Positions 1 to 10,260 of a DNA stretch of 64,000 nt are shown here, in pieces (the stretch's first letter is position 1; the number at the start of each line of letters is the position of its first letter). Source of the DNA: Marinobacter similis (GTDB lineage Bacteria; Pseudomonadota; Gammaproteobacteria; Pseudomonadales; Oleiphilaceae); contig NZ_CP007151.1 in NCBI RefSeq assembly GCF_000830985.1, positions 3,038,001 through 3,102,000 on the forward strand, written 5' to 3'. The notes beneath the pieces were generated by a model that saw only the letters and a list, made by a program, of their open reading frames with translations, did no database searches and had not been told where the DNA came from. A program made the position numbers and the translations under genes.

Positions 1-99
1 CAAGACCTGAACAGCATGTCGAAAGAGATCTACAAGTATCTCAACTTCGACCAGATGGAGACCTACACCAAGAAGGCTGCCGAAGCGAACATCGCCTAA
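1..99 (+). CDS. C-terminal end of an unidentified protein (partial)
   Basis: The window opens inside a plus-strand gene. The first 33 codons are open in frame 1 and end at TAA 97-99, giving a 32-residue tail that contains NFDQMETYTKK and finishes AEANIA. The tail is hydrophilic and probably helical, without a membrane segment. It is followed by a strong intrinsic terminator, which confirms that a real transcript ends here. The fragment is too short to name the product. Confidence 0.7.
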   Translation, partial: QDLNSMSKEIYKYLNFDQMETYTKKAAEANIA

Positions 100-130
100 G
101 CATCATGCCTTTACGGTAAGCTCCACGAAA

Positions 131-159
131 AACGCCAGCCCCCGGGCTGGCGTTTTTTT
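131..159 (+). terminator. Rho-independent terminator
   Basis: A perfect GC-rich stem (AACGCCAGCC pairing with GGCTGGCGTT) is followed by a T run. It lies 31 bp after the stop codon of the partial gene at 1-99 and just before the convergent gene at 174. The stem is A-rich on the other side only for a few bases, so it mainly serves the plus-strand gene. Confidence 0.9.
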
Positions 160-173
160 ATGCCTGAAAGAAC

Positions 174-1162
174 TTACCGCTCGAGCAGGATCTTACCGAC
201 AGCCTCACCCGATTCGATACGACGATGGGCGTCGCCGATCTGGGTAAACTTGAAGCGCTGGGTATCCAGCAGCGGCTTGACCTTACCCTGCTCCAGCAGA
301 TCGCACAGTGCTTTCAAAAGCCGCGGCTGGTCATCCATGCCAATGCCGTGCAGCAGCGAGATAGAGCGGAAGATCACGTGCAAAGTCAGGCTCTTGGCGT
401 GCATCTGACTCAGGTCATGGGTGGAGCGGGTGTTGATCGAGCACAGGCGCCCGTTCACCGCCGTGGCTCAATAGACCGGTCCACGTTGCCACCACCCACG
501 GTATCGAACACCAGGCTGAAGCCCTTACCACCGGTCAGGCGCTGCTTGTAGTCCTCTACCGACTCATCCTTGTAGAAAATAATGTCATCAGCACCCAAAG
601 CACGGGCCTGCTCGGCTTTCGCTTCGGAAGAGACCGTGGTCGCCACCCGGGCGCAGGTACTTGGCAATCTGAATCGCCACATGGCCCACGCCACCGGTGC
701 CAGCGTGGATCAGCACGTGCTCACCCGACTGCAATCCGGCCCGGTCTACCAAGGCACTCCAGGCGGTCAAAAACACCAGCGGCAAGGCCGCACACTCGGC
801 CAGCGGCAGGCTCATCCCGGGCGTGCGCTTACCCAGCAGACGGACATCGGCAATCATGTAATCGGCCAGTGCACCTTGCCAACCCTTAACACCACCAGCA
901 CAGCCAAACACTTCGTCGCCCTCGGCAAAGCCAGTCACTCCGGGGCCAACCTTGTCGACCACACCCGAGACATCACCATTCAGAATCGCGGGCATCGCCG
1001 GCCCGGTTTTCACCAGCCTGAACGGATCTTGGTTTCCAGCGGGTTGACACTGGAGGCCACCACCCTGATGCGAACCTGGCCCTCGGCCGGCTCCGGTGTG
1101 TCCACCTCACGTTCGACAAATACCTCAGGGCCGCCGAACTCTTCAATTACCATCGCTTTCAT
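174..1162 (-). CDS. MDR-family zinc-independent quinone oxidoreductase / alcohol dehydrogenase-like (frameshifted in this sequence)
   Basis: The reconstructed protein has about 330 residues and begins MKAMVIEEFGGPEV. It belongs to the medium-chain dehydrogenase/reductase superfamily: an N-terminal GroES-like domain, then a Rossmann domain with the nucleotide-binding motif AGTGGVGHVAIQIAK. No structural-zinc cysteine cluster is seen, so a quinone-oxidoreductase-type enzyme is more likely than a zinc alcohol dehydrogenase; the substrate is unknown. The reading frame breaks near 1016, 652 and 466. Adding back one, two and one bases restores a continuous family-length protein, so I treat this as one gene with sequence errors rather than a pseudogene. 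It lies directly downstream of the TauE-like permease gene and could be cotranscribed with it. Confidence 0.8.
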
Positions 1163-1187
1163 CGTTATTAGCCTCGTTATTCGATTA

Positions 1188-1933
1188 TCAGTACAAAATC
1201 AGTCGAACCAGAATGGCCGCCACCATGACCAGGGTGATTGCCTTCACCCAACGCGCGCCCTGCTTGCTCATATTTACATGGGTGGCGATGAAGCACCGGT
1301 GACATTGCCAAGCGCCAGCGTAAGGCCCACAGCCCAGCGCACCTGATCATTTATCGCGAAGACCACCAGCGCCGCAAAGGTGAATGGCAGGACAATCGAA
1401 ACCTTGAGCACGTTCACCTGCCGGAGATCAATCTTGAGCATGTGGTACAGCACCACAATAAACAGCACCCCCACACCCACCTGGATAAATCCGCCGTACA
1501 TGCCAACGAAGAACATTGCCAGATAAATGGCCGGGCTCAGCCGGTCCACCGTCAGCGGGCGGGTATCAAGATTCGGTTGCGGCAACAGCATGAACACCGA
1601 GGCACCGATCATGGCCGAAACCAGAACCACCTCGAACACGGCATCGGGCACCCAGGTGGCCACCCAGGCTCCCAGCAACGAGCCAAGAACCGCAGGCACG
1701 GCCAGGCGCAGGCTCACCATGAGGTTGCCGTGGCCCATACGGTGGAAACTGCCCACCGCGGTAATACTCTGCAAGGTGATCGCCACCCGGTTGGTGCCGT
1801 TAGCTACCTGAGGTGGCAAGCCAAGGAACATCAACAACGGCAAGGTCAGCATGGAGCCACCGGCCGACAGCACGTTGATGAAGCCAGCAATGCCACCCAG
1901 CGCCAACAGCGCCAGGATTTCCAACAGTGTCAT
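1188..1933 (-). CDS. TauE/SafE family membrane transporter (putative sulfite/organosulfonate exporter)
   Basis: A protein of about 248 residues, almost entirely made of hydrophobic helices, beginning MTLLEILALLALGG. It carries the family features GFINVLSAGGS near the N-terminus and MYGGFIQVGVG in the second half repeat. TauE/SafE proteins move small anions, often sulfite or sulfonates, across the inner membrane; the substrate here cannot be read from sequence. One T is missing near 1291 (GCTTC where GCTTTC is expected), which diverts the last 35 codons; restoring it gives the normal C-terminal helix and stop at 1188-1190. The start codon at 1933 lies 14 bp after the TRAP permease stop, so the two are likely cotranscribed. 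Confidence 0.85.
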
Positions 1934-1946
1934 AGGCCGGCGTCCG

Positions 1947-4091
1947 TCATGCCGCCGCCGGCATGGACATCCGTCGGCCCTGGCGACTGCTCCATACAAA
2001 GGCAATGATGAAGATCACCAGCCTGTCACGTCCAACGCAATCTGGCCATGGGGCCAGAGCATGAGCACACCAATCGGGAACATCAGCAAGCGCACCAGCG
2101 GATTGAGCGGATGCTCCAGATACCCCTCAAGCCCCGCCACGATGGCGTAAATACCAAACAAGGCAAAGCAGAACACCTGCAGCATCTGGTCAAAGTCGCC
2201 AGTGATCAGCGGTGAGTAAGCAAACAGCAGCGGAACGATGTACAGCCCCTTGGCAAGCTTCCAGGCAGTGAAACCGGTCCGCATTTGGGGCGTGCCCGCG
2301 ATGGCGGCCGCAGCGAACGCCGTCAGGCATACCGGTGGTGTGACGTTGGAATCCTGGGACAGCCAGAAGATCACCATGTGCGCCGCCACCAGTGCCATCG
2401 ACAGGGTTGCCGGCGACAACGCCTGCTCCAGCAGCTGCGAACTGAAGGTATCCGGCACCGACGCCAGTAACTGCTGGGCGGTCGCCTGATCCATCGGCGC
2501 GTTCAGCAGGTCCATCTTGTCCGGCGCCACCAGCATGAAGATGGATTTGGCCTGTTCCGGCAGATTGCCGCTCATCACCAGGTCCAACAGCTGGCTCTGG
2601 GCGATCAGGTTATAGATGGCCGGTGCCGACAGTGTCGCCAGTACGATATAGGCCGCTGTCACCGGCAACCCCATGCCCAGAATCAGGACGCCAGCGCCAC
2701 CAGAACGATGGTGATAAGCAGCTGCCGCCGGCCCAGTCGGTAATCATGATCGAGAAGGTATTACCGATGCCGGTGGTCGACACCACCATCACAATCAGTC
2801 CCACGGTGATCAGCAGAATCGCAGTGGTAGTGATGTTGCGGGCACCCATCACGAGAGCCTCCAGGATGTCCCTGGGGCCCATTGGATGTTTCGATAGCCA
2901 GGACGCAACGATCACCGACAGAATGGCAATACCGGCCGCGTAGGTCGGTGTAAAGCCATAGACCAGCGCTGCCACCAGAACCACCAGTGGCAACAGGAAA
3001 TGCCAGCCATCTTTGAGCACGTCCTTCAGGGTGGGTGCTTCATCGTCTTCCAGTTTGACGGCATGGCTGCGCTTGGCCTCGATACGGACAAACATCGCTA
3101 CCGACAGGAAATACAGCAGCGCCGGCAGTGCCGCCACGGAGATGATGGTGAGGTAGGACACCTGGGTGTATGAGGCCATGATGAAAGCCCCTGCCCCCAT
3201 CACCGGTGGCATCAGCTGACCACCGGTAGAGGCGGCAGCCTCAACACCCGCGGCAAATCGAGCCGGAAAACCCGCCTTGCGCATCAGTGGAATGGTGATG
3301 ACGCCGGTGGACACGGTGTTGGCAACACTGGAGCCCGAGACAGAACCCATCAGGCCGGAGGAGAACACTGCCACGAAACCCGGGCCGCCGACAAAGCGGC
3401 CAGCGGCGCATCGCGCCAGCTCGATGATGAAGTCACCAGCGCCGGATTTCACCAGGAAGGCCCCGAACAGGATAAACATGAACACGTAGGTCCAGGAGAT
3501 CCGGGCAATGGAGCCGAGCATGCCCTGACCACCAATGTAAGAACGGAACAGGACGGTTTCCCAGGTCAGGCCCGGGAAGTTGAAGATACCGTCCACGTAC
3601 TGCCCCCACCAGGCGACGTAGGTCAACGCCAGGATGCACAGCACCGGGATAAACCAGCCCACGGTGCGGCGCGCAAATTCGAGAATCAGCACGACTGCGG
3701 CGATGGAGAATATCCAGTCGCCGGTGCTGAAGTTGACACCCCGATCATAGAGCGCGTTTTCAAACAGCATCAGGTAGAAAGCGCAGGCCAGCGCAGCCAG
3801 CCCGAGCAACACATCAACGCCCAGCACGGCTCGCTGGCCGGCCACGGAGCGCGCCCTGAGCATGGGAGTGGTCAGGGCACAAATCAACCCGAAAAGGCCA
3901 AAGTGCAAGGCTGATGTCCACAGCTCGGAGAGCGTGGACACGGTGTTGAAGTACAGGTGGATCAGCGACGTGACGATGGCCAAACCAAAAATCACCGGTC
4001 CGAGGAGCCGGTGATCAAGGCGTTCGCTGGCGTCGCTGGCGCTTTCGTCGCGAACCTCGATGTGAGGTTCGCTGGTTGTTTGCTCTGCCAC
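1947..4091 (-). CDS. TRAP transporter permease, fused small and large subunits (4TM/12TM)
   Basis: After repair the protein is about 715 residues. An N-terminal four-helix DctQ-like part is followed by a DctM-like large-subunit part, the arrangement found in TRAP systems that use TAXI-type binding proteins. Recognisable segments include GSVSGSSVANTVSTG and GAFIMASYTQ. It would catalyse sodium-driven uptake of an organic acid or amino-acid-like solute through the inner membrane. Three single bases appear missing: GGG to GG near 2726, CCC to CC near 2687, and CC to C near 2022. Restoring them links residues about 450 to 500 and extends the C-terminus to the stop at 1947-1949. It starts 2 bp after the binding-protein gene, a tight operon. 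Confidence 0.88.
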
Positions 4092-4093
4092 GT

Positions 4094-5101
4094 TTACTCC
4101 GCGATCAGTCGCTCAGGAATATCCAGCCCCTGCTCGCGGTAGAAACGCGCAGCGCCCGGGTGCAGTGGCATGGGCAGGCCTGCAATAGCCTTTTCCAGTG
4201 CCATGGCCTTGGTGGCCGGGTGGATGTTGTTCAGGAACGGCAGGTTGGCGTAGATCGTCTTGGTGATCTGGTAGACGTCCTCTTCAGAGACATCGGCACG
4301 GGCCGCCATGATATTTGGCTGGGCAATCGTGTTGATGTCCTTGTCCTGATTCGGATAAGTGCCAGCCGGAATGGTGTACGGGGTCCACAGCTCAAAATCA
4401 CTGTTTACCTGAGCCAACTGCTCGGCCGTGAAGTCCAGGGTGGTAATGTCGTCGCCCAGATTGGCGTAGGCTCGGGTCACCGCGGAAGCAGGTACACCAG
4501 CGGGAATGTTCATGCCGTCAATGTTGCCGTTCTGCATGGCATCTGCACTGGGGCCGTAGCCCAGGTAAGCGATGTCCACCTGCTCCAGATCGATGCCAAC
4601 CTTGCCCAGGATGAAACGACCTGAACCTTCAGTACCGGAGTTGCGGGCACCAATGGAGAAGCTCTCATCGTACAGGTTGGTCATGTCAGAAATGGTGCCG
4701 GTGTCGACCACGCTGTTGCGCACTACGAAGTGCTCAACGTTCTGCCACAGCATGGAGACCGAGCGCAGGTTTTTGTAAGGCTTGGGGACCGGGCCGGTGC
4801 CATTCCAGGCGTAGGCGCCGTAAAGGCCCTGAAGAATGCCGAACTGGATCTGACCTTCGTCCATCAGCTTGAGGTTCTCACCGGAGCCGGCAGAACTGAT
4901 GGCGGAAACCGAGATGTTGGTTTGCGGCTCGAGCTTCACCTTGATCAGCGTGGAGATCGCTACGCCGACCGGGTAATAGGTGCCACCGGTAGTGGCCGTA
5001 CCCATCACGTAATTGCCTTCGGCCTGCACGCTGGCTGACAGCGAGACGGCGGCTGCGGCAACCACACCCATAGCGGATTTACACAGACGATTCCTGTTCA
5101 T
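4094..5101 (-). CDS. TAXI family TRAP transporter solute-binding protein
   Basis: An intact 335-residue periplasmic protein. Residues 1-27 form a signal peptide ending around SVQAEG. The mature part opens with NYVMGTATTGGTYYPVG, the hallmark of TAXI-type binding proteins (glutamate/imidazoleglycerol-like fold), followed by SSAGSGENLKLM. It captures the solute and hands it to the fused TRAP permease encoded immediately downstream. Family members bind glutamate, 2-oxoglutarate or other small acids; the ligand here is not predictable. The gene is uninterrupted, unlike the permease. It is the first gene of a likely three- or four-gene operon running to 174. Confidence 0.92.
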   Translation of the reverse strand: MNRNRLCKSAMGVVAAAAVSLSASVQAEGNYVMGTATTGGTYYPVGVAISTLIKVKLEPQTNISVSAISSAGSGENLKLMDEGQIQFGILQGLYGAYAWNGTGPVPKPYKNLRSVSMLWQNVEHFVVRNSVVDTGTISDMTNLYDESFSIGARNSGTEGSGRFILGKVGIDLEQVDIAYLGYGPSADAMQNGNIDGMNIPAGVPASAVTRAYANLGDDITTLDFTAEQLAQVNSDFELWTPYTIPAGTYPNQDKDINTIAQPNIMAARADVSEEDVYQITKTIYANLPFLNNIHPATKAMALEKAIAGLPMPLHPGAARFYREQGLDIPERLIAE

Positions 5102-5254
5102 ATGTCTTTATCCTCAGATGCTTATAGTTATTGCGGGACGCTTCCTAACAACTTATCACGGTAGCGCTTTGACGAAACGACTGCCAGCGGCACAGCCCCT
5201 GCCTTCGACCTATGTATTAGAGCGCGCCTGGGTGTGGCCAGGCCGCAGGCAAAA

Positions 5255-5286
5255 AAAAGCCCCCGTCATTACCGACGAGGGCTTTT
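5255..5286 (-). terminator. Rho-independent terminator downstream of putP (bidirectional-looking)
   Basis: On the minus strand AAAAGCCCTCGTC pairs with GACGGGGGCTTTT around a short loop and is followed by more T residues. It lies 54 bp past the stop of the symporter gene at 5340 and separates it from the TAXI-TRAP operon. Confidence 0.85.
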
Positions 5287-5339
5287 GCGCTTACCAGTCT
5301 GGCCCCTGCTGTTTATAAGCCTGGGACCAGATCCACCAG

Positions 5340-6833
5340 TTACGGCAGGTTGTGGTAACGCGCCTTGATGGCCTTATCGAAGCCGGCCAGGATTTCCGCG
5401 TGCGGCTTATCACCGAACTTGGAAACCAGAACAATGGCAATGGTCGCCAGGATGAAGCCCGGGATAATCTCGTACAGGTCCAGCAGGCCGCCGGACATGT
5501 TGCCCCAGATCACCACGGTGGCACCACCAACAACGATACCGGCAATAGCACCGTTGCGGGTCATGTTACGCCAGAACAGCGACAGGATCAGAGCCGGACC
5601 AAAGGCCGCACCGAAACCAGCCCAGGCATAGGAGACCAGCTCAAGTACCTTGCTGTCCGGGTTCAGGCCGAGAATACAGGCTACGATGGCGATACCAACA
5701 ACGGCAAAGCGACCGACCCAAACCAGCTCCTCCTGGGAGGCTTCCTTGCGGAACAGCGCCTTGTAGAAGTCTTCTGCCAATGCTGATGAGGACACCAGCA
5801 GCTGGGAATCGGCGGTACTCATGATAGCGGCCAGGATGGCTGCAAGCAGAACACCAGCGATAACCGGGTGGAACAACGCATCAACCAGCAGCATGAAGGC
5901 ACGCTCGCCGTCGTCCAGCGGAGTCTCGAAATAGCCAATGGCTGCGAAACCACACAGCAGTGCACCCAACAGACCCAGACCACTCCAGATCACCGCGATG
6001 CGGCGGGCGGCCGGAACGTCATCTTCACTGCGAATAGCCTTGAAGCGAGCCAGAATGTGCGGCTGACCGAAGTAGCCCAGGCCCCAGCCCAGCAGGGACA
6101 GGATAGACAGTATGCCCAACGCCGTGCCATCGGTGCTGGTAAAGGCATCCATGAACTCGGGGTTTTTAGCTTCCATGGCTGCAGAAGTCGCTGCCCAGCC
6201 ACCGTCTGCGTTGATCGCCATGATCGGCACCAACAGCAGCGCTGCGAACATCAGCAGTCCCTGGATAACGTCGGTCCATGTTACTGCCAGGAAGCCACCG
6301 AAGAAGGTGTAGGAAACCACGGCAATGGTGCCAACGATAACCGCCACGGTGTAATCCAGACCGAAGACCGTCTCAAACAGCTTGCCACCTGCGACCAGAC
6401 CAGAGCTGGTGTAGAACAGGAAGAACAGCAGGATAAAGAAGGCACAGATGACGCGAAGAACACGGCTGGTGTCGTTGAAGCGGTTCTCGAAGAACGACGG
6501 CAGTGTCAGCGAGTCACCGGCAGACAGCGAGTAGGTACGCAGGCGGCTGGCAACAAACAACCAGTTCAGCCAGGTGCCCGCCAACAGGCCAACTGCAATC
6601 CAGATGGCTTCATAGCCCGCTGCATAGGCATAACCGGGAAGACCCAGTAACAGCCAACCACTCATGTCGGACGCACCGGCACTGATCGCGGAAGGCAGGG
6701 GGCCAAGACTGCGGCCGCCCAAGATGTAATCGGAAAGATTTGAGGTGCGTTTCCAGGCCACATAGCCAATGCCGAGCATTAGCAGAATGTAGGCAAGGAA
6801 GGTAATACTAATCCCTACACTGTTTCCTATCAT
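5340..6833 (-). CDS. putP: Sodium/proline symporter (SSS family)
   Basis: An intact 497-residue protein with about 13 membrane segments. The sequence SAGASDMSGWLLLGLPG near residue 50 matches the PutP sodium/proline site in helix II. STADSQLLVSSSALAEDFY in the second half matches the other conserved sodium-site helix. LGGRSLGPL and the glycine-rich SSGLVAGGKLFE also fit. It imports L-proline with sodium, for osmoprotection or catabolism. No putA gene lies nearby. It is one of two putP-type genes in tandem here, with a 364-bp gap containing its own promoter region, so it is probably transcribed separately. Whether it prefers proline over a related solute is inferred from the family only. Confidence 0.9.
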   Translation of the reverse strand: MIGNSVGISITFLAYILLMLGIGYVAWKRTSNLSDYILGGRSLGPLPSAISAGASDMSGWLLLGLPGYAYAAGYEAIWIAVGLLAGTWLNWLFVASRLRTYSLSAGDSLTLPSFFENRFNDTSRVLRVICAFFILLFFLFYTSSGLVAGGKLFETVFGLDYTVAVIVGTIAVVSYTFFGGFLAVTWTDVIQGLLMFAALLLVPIMAINADGGWAATSAAMEAKNPEFMDAFTSTDGTALGILSILSLLGWGLGYFGQPHILARFKAIRSEDDVPAARRIAVIWSGLGLLGALLCGFAAIGYFETPLDDGERAFMLLVDALFHPVIAGVLLAAILAAIMSTADSQLLVSSSALAEDFYKALFRKEASQEELVWVGRFAVVGIAIVACILGLNPDSKVLELVSYAWAGFGAAFGPALILSLFWRNMTRNGAIAGIVVGGATVVIWGNMSGGLLDLYEIIPGFILATIAIVLVSKFGDKPHAEILAGFDKAIKARYHNLP

Positions 6834-7197
6834 TTCGGTTTTCTCCCCGTGCGCTATCTGGGTTAGTTATTATTGGCTTTGGAACGGCTCTCCTTCCGCA
6901 CCCTGATAACAGGATGGAAAGGGCAACCCGACGAACTCAAAACCTGGACGGAGCGAGGCTTCGCTCCATGCAAAGTTTCAGACCTGCGTACGTTAGTATT
7001 ACTACGGATCTCAAACTTGCAAAATCCTACGATCTTTTTGAAAAATCGTCCAAAAAGCCGATTTTTTTTCAAAGTCAGGCTATTTTTTCACCAAAACATC
7101 GCCGAGCAAGCGTTGCGCCCCGTTTAATCTCACCAGCAAAAAGGGCTCCCGCAGGAGCCCTTTCATTCGTTAGTCAAAGAACAACAAACGCACTGCG
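6834..7197. other. Intergenic region between two putP genes
   Basis: 364 bp with no credible gene. On the putP (5340-6833) side it must hold that gene's minus-strand promoter. The middle (about 7020-7100) is AT-rich with runs of A and T, unlike the flanking coding DNA. The other end contains the terminator of the second putP gene at 7138-7163. Short open frames here do not resemble any family. Confidence 0.6.
7138..7163 (-). terminator. Rho-independent terminator downstream of second putP
   Basis: On the minus strand AAAGGGCTCC pairs with GGGAGCCCTTT, followed by T residues, 35 bp past the stop of the gene ending at 7198. Confidence 0.88.
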
Positions 7198-8688
7198 TTA
7201 CCGGGAAATCGCCTGATATTCGCCAGCATCAGCAGTAGCGAGGCTGACGACCATGATAGCGACCCACGCAGCAATGAATCCTGGAATGATCTCATAAACT
7301 CCTGGGCCACCCATGAATTCACCGTTCCATCCCAGCGAAATCCAGATCATCACCGTAGCTGCACCGGCTACCATGCCTGCCAGTGCACCAGCACCGTTGG
7401 TGCGCGACCACATCAGCGACAGAATAATCAGCGGACCAAAAGCCGCACCGAAGCCTGCCCACGCGTTACTGACAAGCGCCAACACCTGAGAGTTGGGGTC
7501 AGATGCAATGAAGGCAGCAACCAGGCCTACCAACACGACGCAAACCCGGCCAACGTTCACACACTCCCGGTCGCTCGCCTCCTTGCGCATGAAAAGACGA
7601 TAGAAATCTTCTGTTAGCGACGAAGACGACACCAGAAGCTGGCTGGAAATGGTACTCATTACCGCTGCCAGAAGTGCCGCATAGAGGAAACCGGTGATCA
7701 ACGGATGGAACAACAGGTCAGACAAGATGATGAAGATCGTTTCTGGATCCTGGACGTCCATACCGTTGCGAACCGCGTAAGCCCGGCCAAAGATACCGAG
7801 AGAAACGGCACCGACAAGCGAAATCGCCATCCAGCTCATACCGATGTTACGTGCCGTTGGAACGTCTTCCAGTGTACGGATTGCCATGAAACGTACGATG
7901 ATATGAGGCTGACCAAAATATCCCAGGCCCCATGTGACGGCTGACAACCAACCGATGATGGTCAGCCCTTCTGTCCAGGACAGTAGATTGGGATCAACCT
8001 CATTGAGAGTCTGTGAAGCTTGGGCGAATCCGCCGCCACCTTCGCCGAATAGCACCACAGCCGGCATGATCACCAGCGCGAGCATCATGATGCAGCCTTG
8101 CACAAAGTCGGTCATGCTCACCGCGAGGAAGCCGCCCACAACCGTGTACACCAACACAACACCCAATGTGATCACGATCCCGACGGCGTAATCACTCAGG
8201 CCTCCGAAGTTGAAAATGCCGGCAAACGCACTTTCAAACAGCTTGCCGCCGGCAACGAGTCCGGATGCCGTATAAACCGCGAAGAAAATAACAATAACAA
8301 TTGCCGATACCGTGCGCAGGGAAAGCGCCTGGGTCGGGAATCGATTCGCCAGGAAGGAAGGAATGGTGATGGCGTTACCATAGTGAACCGTCTGCTCACG
8401 AAGACGCGGCGCAACCAGTGTCCAGTTAAAGAAGGCACCGACGAGCAGACCGATACCGATCCACGCGGATCCCAGGCCAGACACAAACAGTGCACCCGGG
8501 AGCCCGAGCAGCAGCCAGCCACTCATGTCCGAAGCGCCGGCAGACAGAGCCGCTACTTTGGGACTGAGCGATCGCCCACCCAACATGTAGTCTTCCGAAG
8601 AAGACGTGGATGTGCGCATCGCATAAACGCCAATGGCGATCATGACCGCAAAGTAAGCAAATAAACTGATCCAAACACCAATAGCCAT
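7198..8688 (-). CDS. putP: Second sodium/solute symporter of PutP type
   Basis: 496 residues counted from MAIGVWISLFAYF. I chose this ATG at 8688 over an earlier one because it has a GGAGGAG ribosome-binding site 6 bp upstream; the extra N-terminal 16 residues of the longer frame are not family-like. It has the PutP sodium-site motifs AGASDMSGWL and MSTISSQLLVSSS, the latter closer to E. coli PutP than the copy at 5340. It is clearly paralogous to that copy along its whole length. An AraC-type regulator lies immediately upstream on the same strand and may control it. Substrate (proline or a related osmolyte) is inferred from the family. Confidence 0.9.
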   Translation of the reverse strand: MAIGVWISLFAYFAVMIAIGVYAMRTSTSSSEDYMLGGRSLSPKVAALSAGASDMSGWLLLGLPGALFVSGLGSAWIGIGLLVGAFFNWTLVAPRLREQTVHYGNAITIPSFLANRFPTQALSLRTVSAIVIVIFFAVYTASGLVAGGKLFESAFAGIFNFGGLSDYAVGIVITLGVVLVYTVVGGFLAVSMTDFVQGCIMMLALVIMPAVVLFGEGGGGFAQASQTLNEVDPNLLSWTEGLTIIGWLSAVTWGLGYFGQPHIIVRFMAIRTLEDVPTARNIGMSWMAISLVGAVSLGIFGRAYAVRNGMDVQDPETIFIILSDLLFHPLITGFLYAALLAAVMSTISSQLLVSSSSLTEDFYRLFMRKEASDRECVNVGRVCVVLVGLVAAFIASDPNSQVLALVSNAWAGFGAAFGPLIILSLMWSRTNGAGALAGMVAGAATVMIWISLGWNGEFMGGPGVYEIIPGFIAAWVAIMVVSLATADAGEYQAISR

Positions 8689-8781
8689 AACGCTCCTCCG
8701 GTTAAATGAGTCGGATTCAATCCGCTCGATAAGCACTCAGTCGCTCTGATGACGAACCACTATGCCGTTCTTCTTGTTTAC

Positions 8782-9582
8782 TTAATTATTAACTCGACCC
8801 AATGACGCAACATCTTCACCTGCCTGCAATTTGGCCGGCGTAATGCCTTTGTGCTTGCGCAAAGAATTTGTCAGGGCGCTTTGCGACGAAAAACCAGCCC
8901 GATAACTGATTTCCGAGACCGAAAGCGATGTTGAGGCCAGCAGATGAACCGCCTGATCTAGACGAATCTGGAGAAGAAACTGATGGGGCGTGATACCAGC
9001 CACGTCCCGAAAGACCTCATGGAAACGGCTCACACCCAGACATGCCTCATCCGCCAGTTCTTTAACTGAAATCTTCCGGTGGAGGTTCGCAACGATGTAA
9101 CGCTGAATGGCACCGAGCCTGAGACTGTGACGACTGGATGGGTAAACCTTCCGATCCACGATCCGATCAGCCATGCAATACAGAATACTGGCGGCCAGAT
9201 GTCCGTGCAGTGTTGTATTCTCCGGGGACCGGTTGAATTCACTGGCTGCAAACTGAACCATCCCCTGCATTCGGCTGTCCATGTGGACCGTGCGTGGCTT
9301 TTCAAATACCCGAACCATCTGCTCGTAATCTGCATGAGCAGAGGAAGAGGTCATCGGGGCTGCAGGATTAAGGTTTATGACCAGAACATGATTCTGATCA
9401 CCGCCAGAATAGTCGTGCCAGGCGCCGGTGGGGACCAGACAGGCTTTCCACGTATCTAATTGGGATCCCGTTCCATCGACACTCACGACAGCCTCGCCTC
9501 TCACCCCCACCACAATCTGGTGATGCTCATGGCAATGCTTATGAGAGGCGGTCGGCAACTCCAATAGTCGAGCATCCAGCAT
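8782..9582 (-). CDS. AraC family transcriptional regulator with N-terminal cupin sensor
   Basis: A 266-residue protein. Residues about 8-90 form a cupin-like sensor domain rich in histidine (HKHCHEHHQIVVGVRG) with the double-stranded beta-helix pattern. The last 100 residues form the double helix-turn-helix DNA-binding domain (ISVKELADEACLGVSRFHEVFRDVAGITPHQFL, split in two helices pairs, then SEISYRAGFSSQSALT). Such regulators usually activate a neighbouring gene when a small ligand binds the cupin. It sits 93 bp upstream of the second putP on the same strand, so control of amino-acid or osmolyte uptake is a fair guess. Confidence 0.88.
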   Translation of the reverse strand: MLDARLLELPTASHKHCHEHHQIVVGVRGEAVVSVDGTGSQLDTWKACLVPTGAWHDYSGGDQNHVLVINLNPAAPMTSSSAHADYEQMVRVFEKPRTVHMDSRMQGMVQFAASEFNRSPENTTLHGHLAASILYCMADRIVDRKVYPSSRHSLRLGAIQRYIVANLHRKISVKELADEACLGVSRFHEVFRDVAGITPHQFLLQIRLDQAVHLLASTSLSVSEISYRAGFSSQSALTNSLRKHKGITPAKLQAGEDVASLGRVNN

Positions 9583-9621
9583 AGACGCCAGCGCACCTTA
9601 ACAATTGATAATGTTAGCCAA

Positions 9622-10260
9622 TTAAAGCAGATCTGAGTGAAACTTGCACACAAGGTCGCGGATGGAAGCGGTTACCTGCTCAAGGGAGGCCGAGGCGTCC
9701 ACCACACTGTAGCGCCCAGGAGCAGCCTGCGCGCGGTCCAGGTAGGTATCACGGATGCGCTGAAAGAACGACACCGCCTCCTGCTCAAACCGGTCCAGAT
9801 CACCACGACTGCGCGCCCGCTTCATGCCGGTTTCAACCGGGGCGTCGAGCAGGATGACATGATCTGGCCGTACATCGCCCTGCACCAGGTTCTCTAGCAT
9901 CGCGATACGTTCAGATGAAACACCGCGCCCACCGCCCTGATAGGCAAAGGTGGCATCGGTAAAGCGGTCACAAAGCACCCACTGCCCTTGCTCCAGAGCT
10001 GGCAGGATACGGGTATTAAGGTGCTGGGCCCGGGCCGCGAACATCAGTAGCAGCTCGGTGGTCTCGTCCACCGACTCGTTCCGGGGCGCCAACAACAGCT
10101 CGCGGATCGATTCCGCCATCGGTGTGCCGCCCGGCTCCCGGGTAACCACGACATCGACACCCAGCCCTCTCAGGGTATCTGCTGCGTTGGCCAGCTGGGT
10201 GGATTTACCCACGCCCTCAGTGCCTTCGAAGGTAATGAACTGACCACGTCGGGTCATCAT
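9622..10260 (-). CDS. tmk: Thymidylate kinase
   Basis: An intact 212-residue protein that phosphorylates dTMP to dTDP in the cytoplasm. It shows the P-loop FEGTEGVGKST at residues about 9-20, the TREPGGTP loop that holds dTMP, the CDRFTDATFAYQGGGRG stretch, and the lid-like RARSRGDLDRFE. It overlaps the mltG stop by 4 bp (ATGA type), which indicates translational coupling at the end of the fatty-acid cluster, the arrangement known from pseudomonads and enterics. holB, which often follows, is absent; an AraC gene takes its place. Confidence 0.96.
   Translation of the reverse strand: MMTRRGQFITFEGTEGVGKSTQLANAADTLRGLGVDVVVTREPGGTPMAESIRELLLAPRNESVDETTELLLMFAARAQHLNTRILPALEQGQWVLCDRFTDATFAYQGGGRGVSSERIAMLENLVQGDVRPDHVILLDAPVETGMKRARSRGDLDRFEQEAVSFFQRIRDTYLDRAQAAPGRYSVVDASASLEQVTASIRDLVCKFHSDLL

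Noticed and set aside
1934..2005. Upstream extension of the TauE-like gene
   Set aside because: It overlaps the C-terminus of the TRAP permease, and the residues are not membrane-like; ATG 1933 is the proper start.
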